This document shows, in pieces, positions 46,852-58,530 of a stretch of 64,000 nt of DNA. The first letter of the stretch is position 1. Each line of letters starts with the position of its first letter. The notes beneath the pieces are model-generated. The model saw only the letters and a program-made list of their open reading frames with translations. It was not told the DNA's origin and made no database searches. Source of the DNA: Nectonema munidae (Eukaryota > Nematomorpha > Nectonematoida > Nectonematidae); the NCBI GenBank assembly GCA_030549495.1, contig JAUIRK010000065.1, positions 320,001 to 384,000 on the forward strand. The letters are read 5' to 3'. Made by a program: the position numbers and the translations under genes.

Positions 46852-47627
46852 GACGATTAATCAGAATCGGTTTGGGGAATCATTTAAAATTTTGGTTTGG
46901 AAATTTCATTAATACCTTCAGACACCTCAGACGGGAATCTTTTTATTTTTAGGAGTATTTAAAAAAGTTAAGCTTTTAAACATATTTTAAAATTTTAATA
47001 AATTAACTTTATATTTCATTTAACTTAATTTCCTTACATTTAATCAAACATAAGTGAGCATCACTAGTGTTTACTGTTCAACCTCTTGAGGTTTTGAGAG
47101 ACACAATTAAACTTATAATAGGCGGTATTCATTTCATTTATGCCCAACAACCATATAACCGTGAGATGTGCTAATGCACTCCTTGAAGTTCAGTCAACCC
47201 TCTCCCCGGTATTGAGCATCTAGGAAACTAAATAAAAGATTACATTCGTTCAAAAGAATTATATTGGGAGTATCGAAGCGTTTTCACTGTTTAGGGCTGT
47301 TTCGTATTGCAGGTTTTAGTGTATACGCCCATCTACGTTTAGCATCTCAGTAATTCGTGTTGAGGATGAATGCGTTTCTCTACTTCACAGCAATTCGGGC
47401 GTAAAAGTGTGCTCAAATTGGAACATGGTGACTTAATCAGGCTACGATAATGAGAGAGAACTTTTATGCGATTTATGAAGCATAAATGATATGATTAAAT
47501 TTGGCACGCAAAATTAAAAGAGGTTGGCAAGTAATTGCCAAAACGCGATTACAGCGTAAGAAATATCGACTTCAAGCACAACTTGGGCCAGACCGTATAA
47601 CAAAGTGACTCCGCGTGCAGCTCTCTG
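46852..47627. other. Upstream region of globin 2, nothing recognised
   Basis: Presumed promoter and 5' UTR of globin 2. No confident TATA box or regulatory motif can be singled out in this AT-rich sequence. Confidence 0.4.
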
Positions 47628-47845
47628 ATGGGTGCTTGCATACATTCCAAAATGTACCGGAATGACAGTGTAAAGGGAACAGGCCAAAACTTTTGCTATG
47701 TGAACAGTGGACGCAGTTTGGTCAAGGTTCACTACTACACCGATGACATTTCAGGATTAACGACTAAACAAAAGACACGCTTGTTCAAATCGTGGAAAAT
47801 AATCGAAAGAAAAGCTTCCTTCATTGGTCCAAAACACTTCGTAGA
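47628..47845 (+). CDS. Globin 2 exon 1
   Basis: Encodes a 43-residue leader, then helix A from LTTKQKTRLFKSWKIIE, ending IGPKHFV plus GA of a split Glu codon. Donor GTATGC at 47846. An alternative donor at 47841 would give the wrong phase for exon 2. Confidence 0.85.
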
Positions 47846-50800
47846 GTATGCATCTCTTTCTATTTCATCATATACTACTTACCTTGCTTCGAGGTCAGCT
47901 ATGAGCAATTTTGATAAAAGTGACGAAATCAATTTTCAATCTTTTCATTGATCAATTGCATATTTTTTGTGTAAATTCCCTATTTATCGATAAAGGTAAT
48001 CGCCTTTTTACGCAAGCCCTCTCTAATCCATCTTTTTGGGTTGGATCAATTTGAATTCTTCGTTTTAATCGTGTTTTCAGCTTTAATTTATTTTTTCTAT
48101 TATTTTGTGTGAGTGTGATTAGAAGCCTACGGGGGACGAGCACATAAATTGCGGGTGGCGGGTCATTTGTTCAAGACTTAGTACTGCTAAAACTTTGCGA
48201 ACTTCGTGTTTGTTTGTCAAAAACCAGACCAAACATCAAAGAACTTTGTCGTGGTCATCAAGCTCAGATTTCTCATTGAGTTTTTCATCTTTGATACTCC
48301 AATAAAAAATTAAATTTGAACTTTTTCTTTATTGCTAACAAAATGATTTAATTAATAATGTTGTACAATGTACTAATATATGCACATTTATACTTGTTTT
48401 GTATATTATTTTATTATATATCTATTTTATTTTTTATCCAAAATTTAAAACTAGGTTCCCTGAAATTTTCATTTTGTTTTTAGGGTTCCGCATCACGAAA
48501 AATGTTGAAAAACACTGGTCTACATTATTAAGTAGAGTTTGTAAGACAGCTTAAAATTTAGATTGCTCTTTTCCCAATTCTCAATTGCATATATGCTAAA
48601 GTTGTAAGAGCTGAAAATGCAAATTCACATATATATGAAGTCTAAAATTGCAGAATAATAATAATGGCTTTTTTGGCAATTGCAGGGTTCTCTCTTTGTA
48701 CTAACAACCAAAATTGATCAAGATTGAGCTCAAAGTGCTTCAATTTTAATGTCCTGTCGCTGAATATATTCGCAAGCTCTTCCTCTTCTTTTACTGTGCA
48801 TGAATTTTCATCTGTTTTTGTTTCTCACCCAATCAAATTCACCAATAGATACTGAGGGATAATACTTTTCAAGATTAGCTGAGAGGGTATTCAGATAATT
48901 CAAAATTAGTGAAGTAATTTCTGAACAGCTTCTTTCAAAAGTAAAAGGAAACATTTCAAAGGTACCTAAAGTAATTCGTTTTTTTCCATATTGATATTTT
49001 TTTCTGAAAAGCTTTTATTTTATCAGTTGAAGACAATATATTTTCGTTCCTCTTTTATTCAAGATATTTAGCTCATGGAAAATATCTACAAGGTAAGCTA
49101 GCTTCGAGCACCACTGTTGACTACTCAAACATTCTGAAACTCTTCTAGATTTTCCTGATTACAAAAGACTAATATTTCCTCTCTCAACTCATAAAAACAT
49201 GATAAAACCTTCCCTCTCGACAACCATCTTATTTCTGTGTGTTGAATCAGGTTTATGTCTTCCGCTTCCATGTTTTCACAAAGTTTTGAAAACAAACGTC
49301 GTTTAAGTGGTCTCATCTTGATGTAGTTAACTATTTTCACGAAAATATCTAATGTGGATTTCATCTCAGGTCCAAGAGCTTTAGCAACTAATGCTTCCCT
49401 ATGAATGAAACAATGAGTATGAATAATGTTTGAATACTTGTTTTGTGCAATCTCAGTTTGTATCATCTATGCGTGGATGCATCTCTGACTTAGAATTAGA
49501 CGGCCTTGCATCGAAAGATGTTTGTTAAAATTCACTTCGAAAAGAAAAACTGACGTAGTTGCACCACACAAATTCGTAATATGGCGGCGACTACCATCTT
49601 ATAAATATAGGCACTTATTCTAAAACACGTAAATTATCTTATTTTATCAAGTTTGTGTAGAGGAAGCTCTTGTAAGAAAATTTTAATAGTCAATTTTTTG
49701 TAAGTAATCTAGATTTTGCAAAATATACGAAGTTAACCAACAAAAAGCAAGTATTTAACATTTTTAGAATTGCTTTTATATACTGAAGGATTCATAAACC
49801 AGATAAAAATATATTTCATATTCACAGATCATTTCTAACATAGATAAAAATTTTACCTCTTCCATTTTGGCACATAAATAAAATAATTGAAAAACGTAAT
49901 CTTCGAATTTTACAATGAAAGTTAAGATACTGTGTGTGGCATACATAAGGAAAAATAAATATATCTTTTCTCTAGTATGGGTTGAAAACCTTTAAATATT
50001 ACATGGTATTTTACAATAATAACATTCCTCTGGAAACGCCCCTAAATAAAGAACACCTCGCAGTTTTTCAAAGTCTCAAATTCTTCCTATCTTTTAACAT
50101 TGAGGTCAGCCCCTCCTTAAAGAACACCTATCTTCTAGGAACAGTGAATACTTTTTCAAGTCCCAGATGGCACTTTTTTATTTTTTTGAAACGCCCATTA
50201 AGAAGCATACTATATAGTTCAATCATCAATCATATTCCCAATATTACTATCTTCTTCTTCTTTACCTACACTTTATCTCCAAGTTGGGGATCGGTGGCTG
50301 AGATCCTCTGTCCCCACGTCTCTCTGTCCATTGCGGCGTCTTCGCTGAGTCCAAGCTCTTGCAGTCGCTCCTTCAGCCCATCTCTCCATCTTTTTCGTTC
50401 TCTTCCTCTGCTTCTTTTTCCACTCACTTTCTTTCCCATGGCTTGGCGCACGACATCGTCTTGCTTCTTCCAGTATGCCCGTACCACTGCAGTTTACAAC
50501 GTCCTGCTACTCCCGTCTTTCTTCTAATTTCCTCATTTCTTTTTTGGTCTCTTAGAATTACCCCCATCATCCTTCTAAGCATTTCCATTTCAGTCGCTAT
50601 TCATTTTTTTCATCTTTTTTTTCAAGCTCTAGAGCATTTACAATCATATGTCAAGACCGTTAGAACAATTGTGGTGTAAATCTTTGCTTTGAGTTTCATT
50701 GACATTCTTTTATCACTGATGATCGCGTTAACCTCTTTCCATTTTAGCCAGCTGGCATTGACTTTTGCTTGGACGTCCCTTTCACAGCTTCCATTATCCA

Positions 50801-53800
50801 TAATTTGGGTTCCCAAGTATTTGTAATTTTTCACGTGTTTCAGCTTATTCCCGTGCCTTTCTTCCAATTGCTCTTGAATATCCTCATTTTTGCTACATAT
50901 CATGAACTCCGTCTTTTCAGCATTCATCTTCAGCCTATATTTCTCCAAACTCTGTTTCCATTTTATAATTTTCTTTCCAAGTTGTTCTATTTTGGCTTCC
51001 AGTATCGCTATGTCGTCAGCAAATAAAAGTGTCCATAAGTCTTTCTTTTTTAAATGATTCCATAGTTCATCAACAACCAACGTAAACAATAATGGATCCA
51101 ATGCCGAACATTGATGCAGACACATTTTACTTCAAATTCCCTTGAAATTCCTTTTTTGTAGATTTCTTGCTCACAAGTTTTTCGGATATTCCCTTTTTAC
51201 GCAAGCACCAGTAGACTACTTCCCTATGAATAGTATCATATGCTTTCTCTAGATCTACAAATTCCCAAAAAACTGATACATTTCCTTCAATTTTCTTTTC
51301 TATTAGTTGTCTTGTGATAAAAATCGCGTCTATTGCACTCTTTCCAGGCATAAATGCAAACTGTTTTGGGTTTATCTGTATCACTGACTGAATTCGCTTG
51401 TCCAAAGTTCTTTCTAGTATTTTCAGTCCGTGCTCCAGTAACTTTACACCACGATAGCTACCACATTCTAAAACATCGCCTTTTTTCCAGATGGATACTA
51501 GTACGCTTTTCCTTCATTCTTCACGTATTTTTTCTTCAATGCAAACTCTTTTTAGTAGGTCTGCCATCCATGGTATCGTTTCTTGTCCTTCTTGCTTTAA
51601 TCATATCAATGCTAATCTCAATAAGTCCAGTTGCTTTATAATTCTCCATCTCCCTGATTTGCTGCAATACTTCATCAATATCTATTATCTTTTTTGGCCT
51701 TCAAACTTCATAGCTTCTTCCAATTCATCCTTTTTATTTCCCATATTTAAGAGTTCTTCAAAATATTCTGCCCACCTGTTCTTAATTTCTTCAGTGTCAA
51801 AGATCATTTTTCCTTCTTTATCTTTGATAATATTGACGTTTCCAATCTCCTCCCTTTCTTTCTGTCTTACTTTGGCAATTCTGTTTATCTGATTTTCTCC
51901 ATCCTTCGTTCTTAACAACCTTTCATTTTCTTTCACTTCTTCAATTATTTCTTCTAAATAAGCCATGCACTTTTTTTTCTCTTCCTTAGATCCATTCTGC
52001 CGTGCATATGCTGATATGATAGCTCATCTTCTCCCGCCAGCTTGATTCGAATCAGTCGATCATTACTTTATTTTTCCATTTAGATGAGTGTATGATTCCT
52101 ACTCCATTCTTTTTGTTTGACTTTCCACTGTAAAAGTTTTTAAACCCTTCACCTATTTCCTTAGCAGCGTTGCCTCCCCATCTGGTTTCCTGTACACACA
52201 TCACTTCAATGTTTCTTTTCTTCATTTCTTCTATCAACTCTAGATCCTTACGCGTCATCGATCCCACATTACACGTAGCAAATCTCCAGCCTTTCTCCCT
52301 TCTCTTGCAAGATTTTCCAACATTCTTTTTGACGTAGCATTTTGTTTTCAGGATTGGAAACATTTAGCCTTAGCTCTTCCTTGATCTTAAACAATAAGCC
52401 AGTGCCAATTTGTATAATCAGAGTTATTTTCTCCTAGACCAATTGTCCGCCAAGACTTACGAATTTGTTCTACCCGAAGCTGAAGGTTAAAGCGCCCACT
52501 CCCCGCTTTTTAGCTCTAGAACATTTAGTTTGAAACAACTGCTCTATGAGTAGGCAGATCTAGAGATTTACTGCCAGAGTCTTTTTGAGATGCTTGTCTT
52601 TTGAGGCATTTTCAGGAGAATTCACAATATTCTATCTTTACTTATAAATACGCAAGCATATTTCTCTTCAGTATTGTTTAATTTCTTCACTGTTTTATAC
52701 CTCTCATTAATAATAATAAGCAATACACAATATTTTATTATTAATCATAATTACTTTACTCATACGCTAGCATATTTTACTCTAGGATGTATTACCTATC
52801 CACTTTCAAGATGTCTAAATTACGAAAATCTTAATCTTTTTCTGTAAAGTTAAAAGTTCTTAACCAAAGTGAAGGTTCGAGGCAAAGAAATGTAGCAGCA
52901 AAATTCGGCAAAACAGTTGGTGTTATCAATAATTGTAAAAAAACATTAGAGTGATTGGCTGATGACAATTTCAATCCTTGAGCAAAAAGATTGGAGACAT
53001 CAAACTCTAATGATGATGTTAACGACCGTGTAAGATAGTGGTTTATTGGCGCATGAGCCAAGAATATTCTAATTTCCGGCCCCATTTTGCAAGAAAAAGC
53101 CTTGGCAATGCTAAGGAATTGGGTTTTAATGATTTCAAAGCGTCAAATGGCTGGCTTGATTGATTCCGTCCAAAAAACAACATTAACTTCAAAGTGCTAA
53201 GTGGTGAAAGTGCGAGTGTGGATCAGAACAGTGTGTCCACATGGAAACTAAGAATTTACCTAAATAGTCTCTTGTACAGAAGGGAGACAATAGTCATGAG
53301 AAATGTCAAAGACTATGCAACTCTGCTTTTGGATTGGCGTCACAGCAGAAAGGCCTGGATGAATGCCCAGTTGTTTGAGGAATGGCTTAAAGACCTAAGC
53401 AAGAGTATGGGAAGGATAAAGATTTTATTGTTTGTAGATATGCCCCAAGTCATTATAACAACCAACTACCTTATGTTGAAGTAAAGTTTTTTCCAACAAA
53501 TTGTATTTCAGAGTTATAACACATGGATCAGAAGATCAATAAGACTGGGAAATGGGGCTATCGAAAGAGGCTGTTGAGACATCTAATTGCCAAAATTTCC
53601 ACCGCTGACACCTGTCAAGAAGTTATAAATGTTTTGGATGATATCCAGTGGATAGTTCAAGCTTGGGCAGATGTTACACAGAAAACGATACAAAAGTGTT
53701 TCCCAAGATGTGGCTTTAAATTTGTTGAAGTATTTGAAGACCAGAAAAAAAGAAAAGTTTGGTGAAGAGCTCGGGCCTCTAATGATAAACCTGACACACT

Positions 53801-56800
53801 TGCTGATAGGGACGAGAAGAAAAACTCTCATCGCTCAATTCAAATAAGATAGCAACAGAAGAATACACAGAAAATACTATGAGTTTATGAAGCTGAAAAG
53901 AATCCTCTAACAAATGATGAAGTGATAAAAGCATTGACAGTACTGAAACGTTTCAGAACTCAAATGCAATTGACACAGTGTCCAACACATAGACAATCAT
54001 AAGCAAAATTATCACCGGAAAAAAGCTCCCAAGAAAACCGACTTGCATAAAGACATGATTGATATTGAATAATACTGATTAAGAATAAACAAATATTTTA
54101 ATAAATTGTTTTTATCACTGAAATTGTGTTCATTATTCCATACAACTTGCTCAGTCAATCTGAAAATTCACGCCTCCTCATTAAAGAACGTTTTCACAAA
54201 GTCCCAAAAGTGTTCCTTAAAGAAGGGTTTAACTGTAATTGAAATTGTAGAATCATTTTTTATGAATATTTTTTTACCAAGAAAATCTCAATTTTGAAGT
54301 CGTTAGGTCAATTTTTGAATAATTTATGTGACGACTTTTGTTGCCTTTACTAATTATAAAGCTCGGTCAAAATTTTACTTTCTTTCTTTTATCGCTGAAC
54401 TCAAAATATCTCTGTTTTTAGGGCAATTAAGAAAATGTTATCGTGGACTGATGGTAACGTCATATCCCCATTTATAATTGTGCCATGTTGTGTGTTTATG
54501 GAAGGCCTTTATAAAAAATTCTTAGCTGCCAAAAATGATATGGACTATTGATACATAATTTAGGATAACCAATAAATCACTATTTAGACTCTTCAAAGTT
54601 TGTCCAGAAATAGAAGAAATATTTTTCAATCATTCCAAACATTCAACTGACTCATTCAGCATTGGTGAGCATGGAACGTTAATCATAAATATGATTAACA
54701 ATCTCATCTTAGATGTCCTGAACTACAAGAAATTCCAAGAAGAGCTGAACTATTGGATTGAAATTCATGAAAAACTTCCAATCAAAGAAGCTCACTTAAA
54801 TGTATATAATTTATATCAACAACCTTTTAAACATGCTGTGAGAATGAAATAAAACTCTAAGTTTGATCCGCTCTAACTTCTCCATATGTTTACTTGGAAG
54901 TTTTTATAACAACTTGTTATCTGAACCGATTATTTTGCAACATTTTATTTGTCCATTTTTAAATTTGAAAAAGGTAAGACCTACATGAAAGACTTACATT
55001 TCATTGATCACAAGAACGAGTCATTGATATTATAACTTTTTTATTGACTGTTCGAAAAAAGAGCCGTGTATAATTGAGTCTGTGAGAAAAAGGATTTACT
55101 TCAATTTTTGAAACTCTATTTTATATTTGTTTAAAAGCTAAATTATTATTATTATCAATAAAAATTTGATAGCCTAATTCAATGAACTAACTAGAAAAGT
55201 TTGAAGTAAACACCAAAACGTGAAATAGAAAACGATTCTCATAAGTTTTATTGAATTTCGAAATATAGTGCCTATTGATTTAGCTAATCGATCTTCCTTT
55301 TTTTTTTAACTTCTAACTAAACCATTAGTGTCTTTGAGAATTTGATATATCATTTTTGTAGACGCGAGTAAATTTGCAAACAAAAGAAAGGTCCTTTTGC
55401 TAAATGCGATTAAAATTAATCAAAAAGAAATATGGTCACAAATATCCAAAGATTAGCGGCAATTTAAAATCCAAGATGAAAAAAATATTTTTACAATCAA
55501 ATTGAGCATGGTTCATTTACTATGTATGGATACGTTTATTTGGGAATGTTTAAAAATTAGTCAGTTAACTGAAAAAGCATACCATTTACTTTGAATTTTA
55601 TATTTTTGAGATTGTTCGACAGATTTAATTGCTCTTTTTAAAAGTTTGATTGGTTTTCATATAAAAAATATAAATGCCAGAAACATATTCTCAATCAACT
55701 ACTTAGCGGGTTCGCGTCCACTCTACCACTGACTCTGACTATTAAAAATTATTCCTCAATTTGCACAATACTTGATTGACAAGTGCTAGACCAATTTCTA
55801 AATAGACCTTAATGCGTAGAATTTTGGAAATCAATTGTCGGCTTTAGTATTAGTGTAGAATTTATTAAATTTAGTGTTATTAGATCTAGTGTTAGGGTTG
55901 AGGTTAAGTTTAGGTTCGAGCAATCCTACACACATACATACAACTCAGAAAATCATTGTATAAAAATGACTTCTAAATTTAGTTAGAAATATTTGCTTAA
56001 AAACGAAAAGTTTTCAAAAATTATACGGGAAAAAGTACCAAAGTTTATCTATTTTAGATCTACTATAGATTACTTATATTACACTCGGTTACAAATTTTG
56101 ACGAATTCTTTGTTTCATTATAAATTTTAGTATTTTATTAGGATTAATAAGTATTTATTAGGATAAATTTTTTGTATGTCTTCAATTTTTATAAAAAAAA
56201 TTACAAAAATACATTTTTTTGTTATTGCTTACAACACTAAAAAAGCCTGTTTGTTATTGAAAGAAAGAAAGAAACTTCCGAGTTGATAATTTTGGAGATG
56301 ACCAGTGTGACAGCATGAAAGAGTAAAATGTGCAACGCCAATGAGAGACATAACAGCGATCATCACAATTTACGGTGATGTTTGCTGCTGAGAGAAAAGA
56401 CGCCATTGTTAAACTGTCAGGTAGTTTGCAGAAAAGAACTTCACTTTTCCGTAGGCAGGCTGCTGAGGCTGACAAGATGAAGAGCGCCAAATTAGGCGTT
56501 TCTAGGAATGGAACTTGATCAAGGAGCACATCGTTGCTGTAGCTGACTGGATAGTAATCCCTTGCCTAGAGAGCGAGAGCCTTTCGTCCCGCACCGTTTG
56601 TCGGCGTGTTGAAATGGCAGACAACGTGCACGACTCACTCAAAATCGACTGCCCAACACTCGTAGCCTTCTCCCTCGCTTTTGACGCAAGCACTGACACC
56701 GCCCACATGGCAGTTTTCGTTTTCAGGGTCACTGCTGATCCCCAGTTGTATCAGAAATTCCTCTAGTTTGTCCTGCTGTGAGGAACAAACACTGGGGGAG

Positions 56801-58314
56801 ACATCTTCAACACCGTGTTTCCGTGTGTCGAGCATCTGTCGTGTGTTCTCCGTGACAACTGAGGGTGCCACAGCAATTGGTTGGGCAGAAGAGCGCGGCT
56901 TCGTTGCTAGTGTGCCACTATGAGGCTACTAGACAAACTCAGCTTTTCCACAAGATGCACTGAATCCTTCACCAGAGGTACTAAGTCTACCAACCTTATG
57001 TGTGTCGTAGTGAAGGTCGTGTACTCCAATTTCTATGTTCCAGGTGCTAATAGACAAGAAGAACGTGTTTTACAAGGACATGTTCTCTATCATTAATTCA
57101 AAGAAATCTTACAATTTTCAAGTTATTATAAATATGAAGGATGCCAACAAGAAAATTCCCAATGCAAACTGAATTTAATAAAGTTTTTCCTTTATAGTGA
57201 AAGAGAGAATCTTCCAGATAATGAAAGTATAAAACATTTTTAAATTGTAAAGAGAGGATCACAAATGATTTTATGAGGAACACAACTTTTGAAGATCGAT
57301 TGGTTAACAAATAACTATAGTAACACCTGATAATACAACACATGATATTGATAAAAAAAAGCTTAAGATAACCAAGAAGATTGTCTTCAACAGAAAAGGC
57401 CTAAGATAGGGTCAATTCTATTCACAATAAACCTATGAGAAGATTTTTTCAAACATAGATCACGGAAAATGAATTTCTGAAGAAAGTAGAAACACCAAAG
57501 AAAGATCATCATTCATCATAGGATAAAAAAAGAGATTTGAGACAATCCGAAATTTGTTTTATAAATATGCGATAAGCCGATACTTTAACAAATGACTTAT
57601 AAGACAAGCAAGACAGCGAATCTCTAGACCTGCCTTCTTGAGAAGCGCTCATTTTAGCTAAATGATTTAGAGGTGAAAAGCAAAAACAGGCACTATACTT
57701 TGAGCATCTGTTAGAACAATCTTGTTTTGCTGGGAAAGTCGTTGATCTTGGAGAAATTAACCATTATTCCAAATCTTTCTCTCAAGTACTACTTTCTATT
57801 TAGACAAATTTAACTGTACATAAATATTCAAAATATTAAATTCTATAGATCATAAACATGAGATTTCGTTGATAGAAATATCAAATATTTATAAAAAATA
57901 TTAAACATAAAATATTGAAAAGTGTAAGTTCTAAAGTTGTCGGCAAAATCTCGTTTTGTTTTAGACGATATCTCATGTTCCTGTTCGAAAGCGGTGCATT
58001 TTCTCTGTATAATTGTTTGCGGCATCGACCTTGAAAGTTTGGTTGAGTTGCAGCAGCACTAATTTTTACACAGGGAAACTCGCCCCCTCCCTCTAGAAAA
58101 ATGTTCTGAGCACGTCCCGATCTATAAGATGTTCTACGATTTGAATCAATTCGGCGCTATACACAACACCGTTTTTTATTTGCAGATTTTCAAAGAAACT
58201 TTATTAAAAGTCATTTTCTCTGACTGTGATGAAGAAATACCGGAAGATTTGAAAGAAATTTACAATAAATTTTTTTCTCACGTGGTAAATGTGTTTAAGC
58301 AACGGCTCTTATAA
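47628..58314 (+). CDS. Globin 2 (globin X-like, acylated N-terminus), three exons
   Basis: Exons 47628-47845, 54588-54801 and 58186-58314 join in frame into a 186-residue globin. The start is the first ATG after an in-frame stop. The leader begins MGACIHS: Gly2 and Cys4 fit dual acylation, although His6 is unusual in the myristoylation consensus. Landmarks: Trp56 (A12) in RLFKSWKIIE, the junction HFV-E-LFKVCPEIEE across intron 1, Phe85/Phe86 (CD region), distal His101 (E7) in GEHGTLI, and proximal His133 (F8) in WIEIHEK. Introns lie at B12.2 (phase 2) and G7.0 (phase 0), exactly as in globin 1. Intron 1 is 6742 bp and intron 2 is 3384 bp; both are loaded with transposon relics. The overall sequence is far from globin 1, so the duplication is old. 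The function, beyond haem-protein chemistry, is inferred. Confidence 0.9.
48465..48519. mobile_element. Isolated hAT end in globin 2 intron 1
   Basis: The sequence ending GTTGAAAAACACTG at 48518 reads on the opposite strand CAGTGTTTTTCAACATTTTT then GCGGAACCC, a well-known type of hAT terminus. The matching other end was not found. Confidence 0.5.
48690..49500 (-). pseudogene. hAT transposase fragment (in globin 2 intron 1)
   Basis: The minus-strand frame 49466-49125 is an uninterrupted middle domain: HTHCFIHREALVAKALGPEM, then VNYIKMRPLKRRLFSKLCEN and the intact HTEIRWLSRGKVLSCFYEL. Further down the strand, in changing frames, come KLAYLVDIFHELNILN, FEMFPF, YYPSVSIGEFDWVRN and a damaged dimerisation domain with TSYICEFAFSAL-like sequence near 48620. 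The BED finger and first catalytic block are absent. It is a different copy from the other hATs, antisense to the globin gene. Confidence 0.8.
50243..52400 (-). mobile_element. RTE-type LINE, most complete copy (in globin 2 intron 1)
   Basis: Minus-strand order: endonuclease start RFATCNVGSMTRKDLELIEE (about 52280-52220) with IEVMCVQETRWGG carrying the catalytic Glu. A linker (51966-51685) includes NRWAEYFEELLNMGNKKDEL. RT palm: DPKQFAFMPGKSAIDAIFI (like the 12.4-kb copy), WEFVDLEKAYDTIHREVVYW (catalytic Asp), CLHQCSALDPLLFTLVVDEL and LLFADDIAIL. C-terminal: MGKKVSGKRSRGRERKRWRD then WGQRISATDPQLGDKV (50487-50266). It ends in a GAA-type simple repeat seen as CTTCTTCTTCTTT on the + strand at 50251-50263. 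At least three frame changes; part of the endonuclease is missing. It lies antisense within the intron. Confidence 0.9.
52830..54000 (+). mobile_element. Tigger/pogo-like transposon relic (in globin 2 intron 1)
   Basis: The HTH_psq-like start LKVLNQSEGSRQRNVAAKFG, with TVGVINNCKK, leads into a CENP-B HTH domain (WFIGA-stop-AKNILISGPILQEKAL, then FKASNGWLD) and SGESASVDQ. The DDE_1 core is mostly deleted: only the RKAWMNAQLFEEWLKDL block and MGRIKILLFVDM remain (53350-53440). The rear is better: YRKRLLRHLIAKISTADTCQ, then VLDDIQWIVQAWADVTQKTI and CFPRCGF, the N-C-W-R-x-x-G-F equivalent. A tail, LTNDEVIKALTVL, lies near 53910. There are several stops and shifts. Terminal repeats were not identified. 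Confidence 0.88.
54588..54801 (+). CDS. Globin 2 exon 2
   Basis: The acceptor is CACTATTTAG. The first base completes Glu73, then LFKVCPEIEEIFFNHSKHST. E7 His lies in GEHGTLIINMINN and F8 His in NYWIEIHEKLPIKEAHLN, where donor GTATAT (54802) follows in phase 0. Reading on past it gives a stop at 54850. Confidence 0.88.
55380..55740. repeat. Dispersed repeat Y, copy 2 (in globin 2 intron 2)
   Basis: AATCAAATTGAGCATGGTTC, TATGTATGGATACGTTTATT, TTCGACAGATTTAATTG and TTAGCGGGTTC recur in the order seen at 16030-16400. Confidence 0.6.
56250..57060 (+). pseudogene. hAT transposase fragment, GTF2IRD2/ZBED-like lineage (in globin 2 intron 2)
   Basis: The piece is markedly less AT-rich than its surroundings. 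In one frame 56390-56510 reads RKDAIVKLSGSLQKRTSLFR, the linker after the BED finger. From 56575 the next frame reads SSRTVCRRVEMADNVHDSL, then VAFSLAFDASTDTAHMAVFV, the first catalytic block. In a third frame the second block appears as VFSVTTEGATAIGWAEERGF (about 56838-56897), with Glu where Asp is expected. The remainder of the transposase is missing. This lineage differs from the ZBED5-like copies elsewhere in the window. Confidence 0.75.
57330..57500. repeat. Dispersed repeat X, copy 2 (in globin 2 intron 2)
   Basis: AATACAACACATGATATTGA, GATTGTCTTCAACAGAAAA and CATAGATCACGGAAAATGAA match the repeat at 15375-15560 in order. Confidence 0.55.
58186..58314 (+). CDS. Globin 2 exon 3
   Basis: The acceptor TTTTTTATTTGCAG precedes IFKETLLKVIFSDCDEEIPE (helix G), then LKEIYNKFFSHVVNVFKQRL (helix H) and a TAA. 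Confidence 0.87.
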   Translation: MFKETLLKVIFSDCDEEIPEDLKEIYNKFFSHVVNVFKQRLL

Positions 58315-58323
58315 CTTTTACAA

Positions 58324-58329
58324 AATAAA
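58324..58329 (+). promoter_or_regulatory. Candidate polyadenylation signal of globin 2
   Basis: AATAAA lies 10 bp after the stop codon; a second, AATAAA within GGAATAAAATT, is found about 70 bp further on and would leave a more usual 3' UTR length. Confidence 0.4.
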
Positions 58330-58530
58330 TTATTGTTATCTTTATCTCTTGTTCGAAGATTTTAGGTATCACACGATGTTAAAAAACCAAATAGGAATAA
58401 AATTTTAAAAAAGAAAATACAATTTAAGAGTGTCTAAACCGCTATCAACCAAAAATTTCCAATGTTTTAGTAGGCTGACACCAGAGGTACGTTCATTACC
58501 GTTTTAATCATCTTTTTTAAAGGTCCCATC

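Noticed and set aside
49982-50679. Plus-strand open frames (up to 181 codons) rich in Ser, Phe and Leu
   Set aside because: They overlap the antisense of the RTE LINE C-terminus, which carries clear LINE motifs on the minus strand.
54137-54233. Globin-like stretch (LLIKERFHKVPKVFLKEGF) first considered as exon 1 of globin 2
   Set aside because: No donor in the phase needed for exon 2 is present, and the exon at 47628-47845 joins exon 2 perfectly with leader, Trp and phase. The resemblance is taken as coincidence.
54802-54852. Read-through of globin 2 exon 2 to a stop near 54850 as the C-terminus
   Set aside because: It would remove helices G and H. The GTATAT donor at 54802 and the in-phase exon at 58186 restore a full-length globin.
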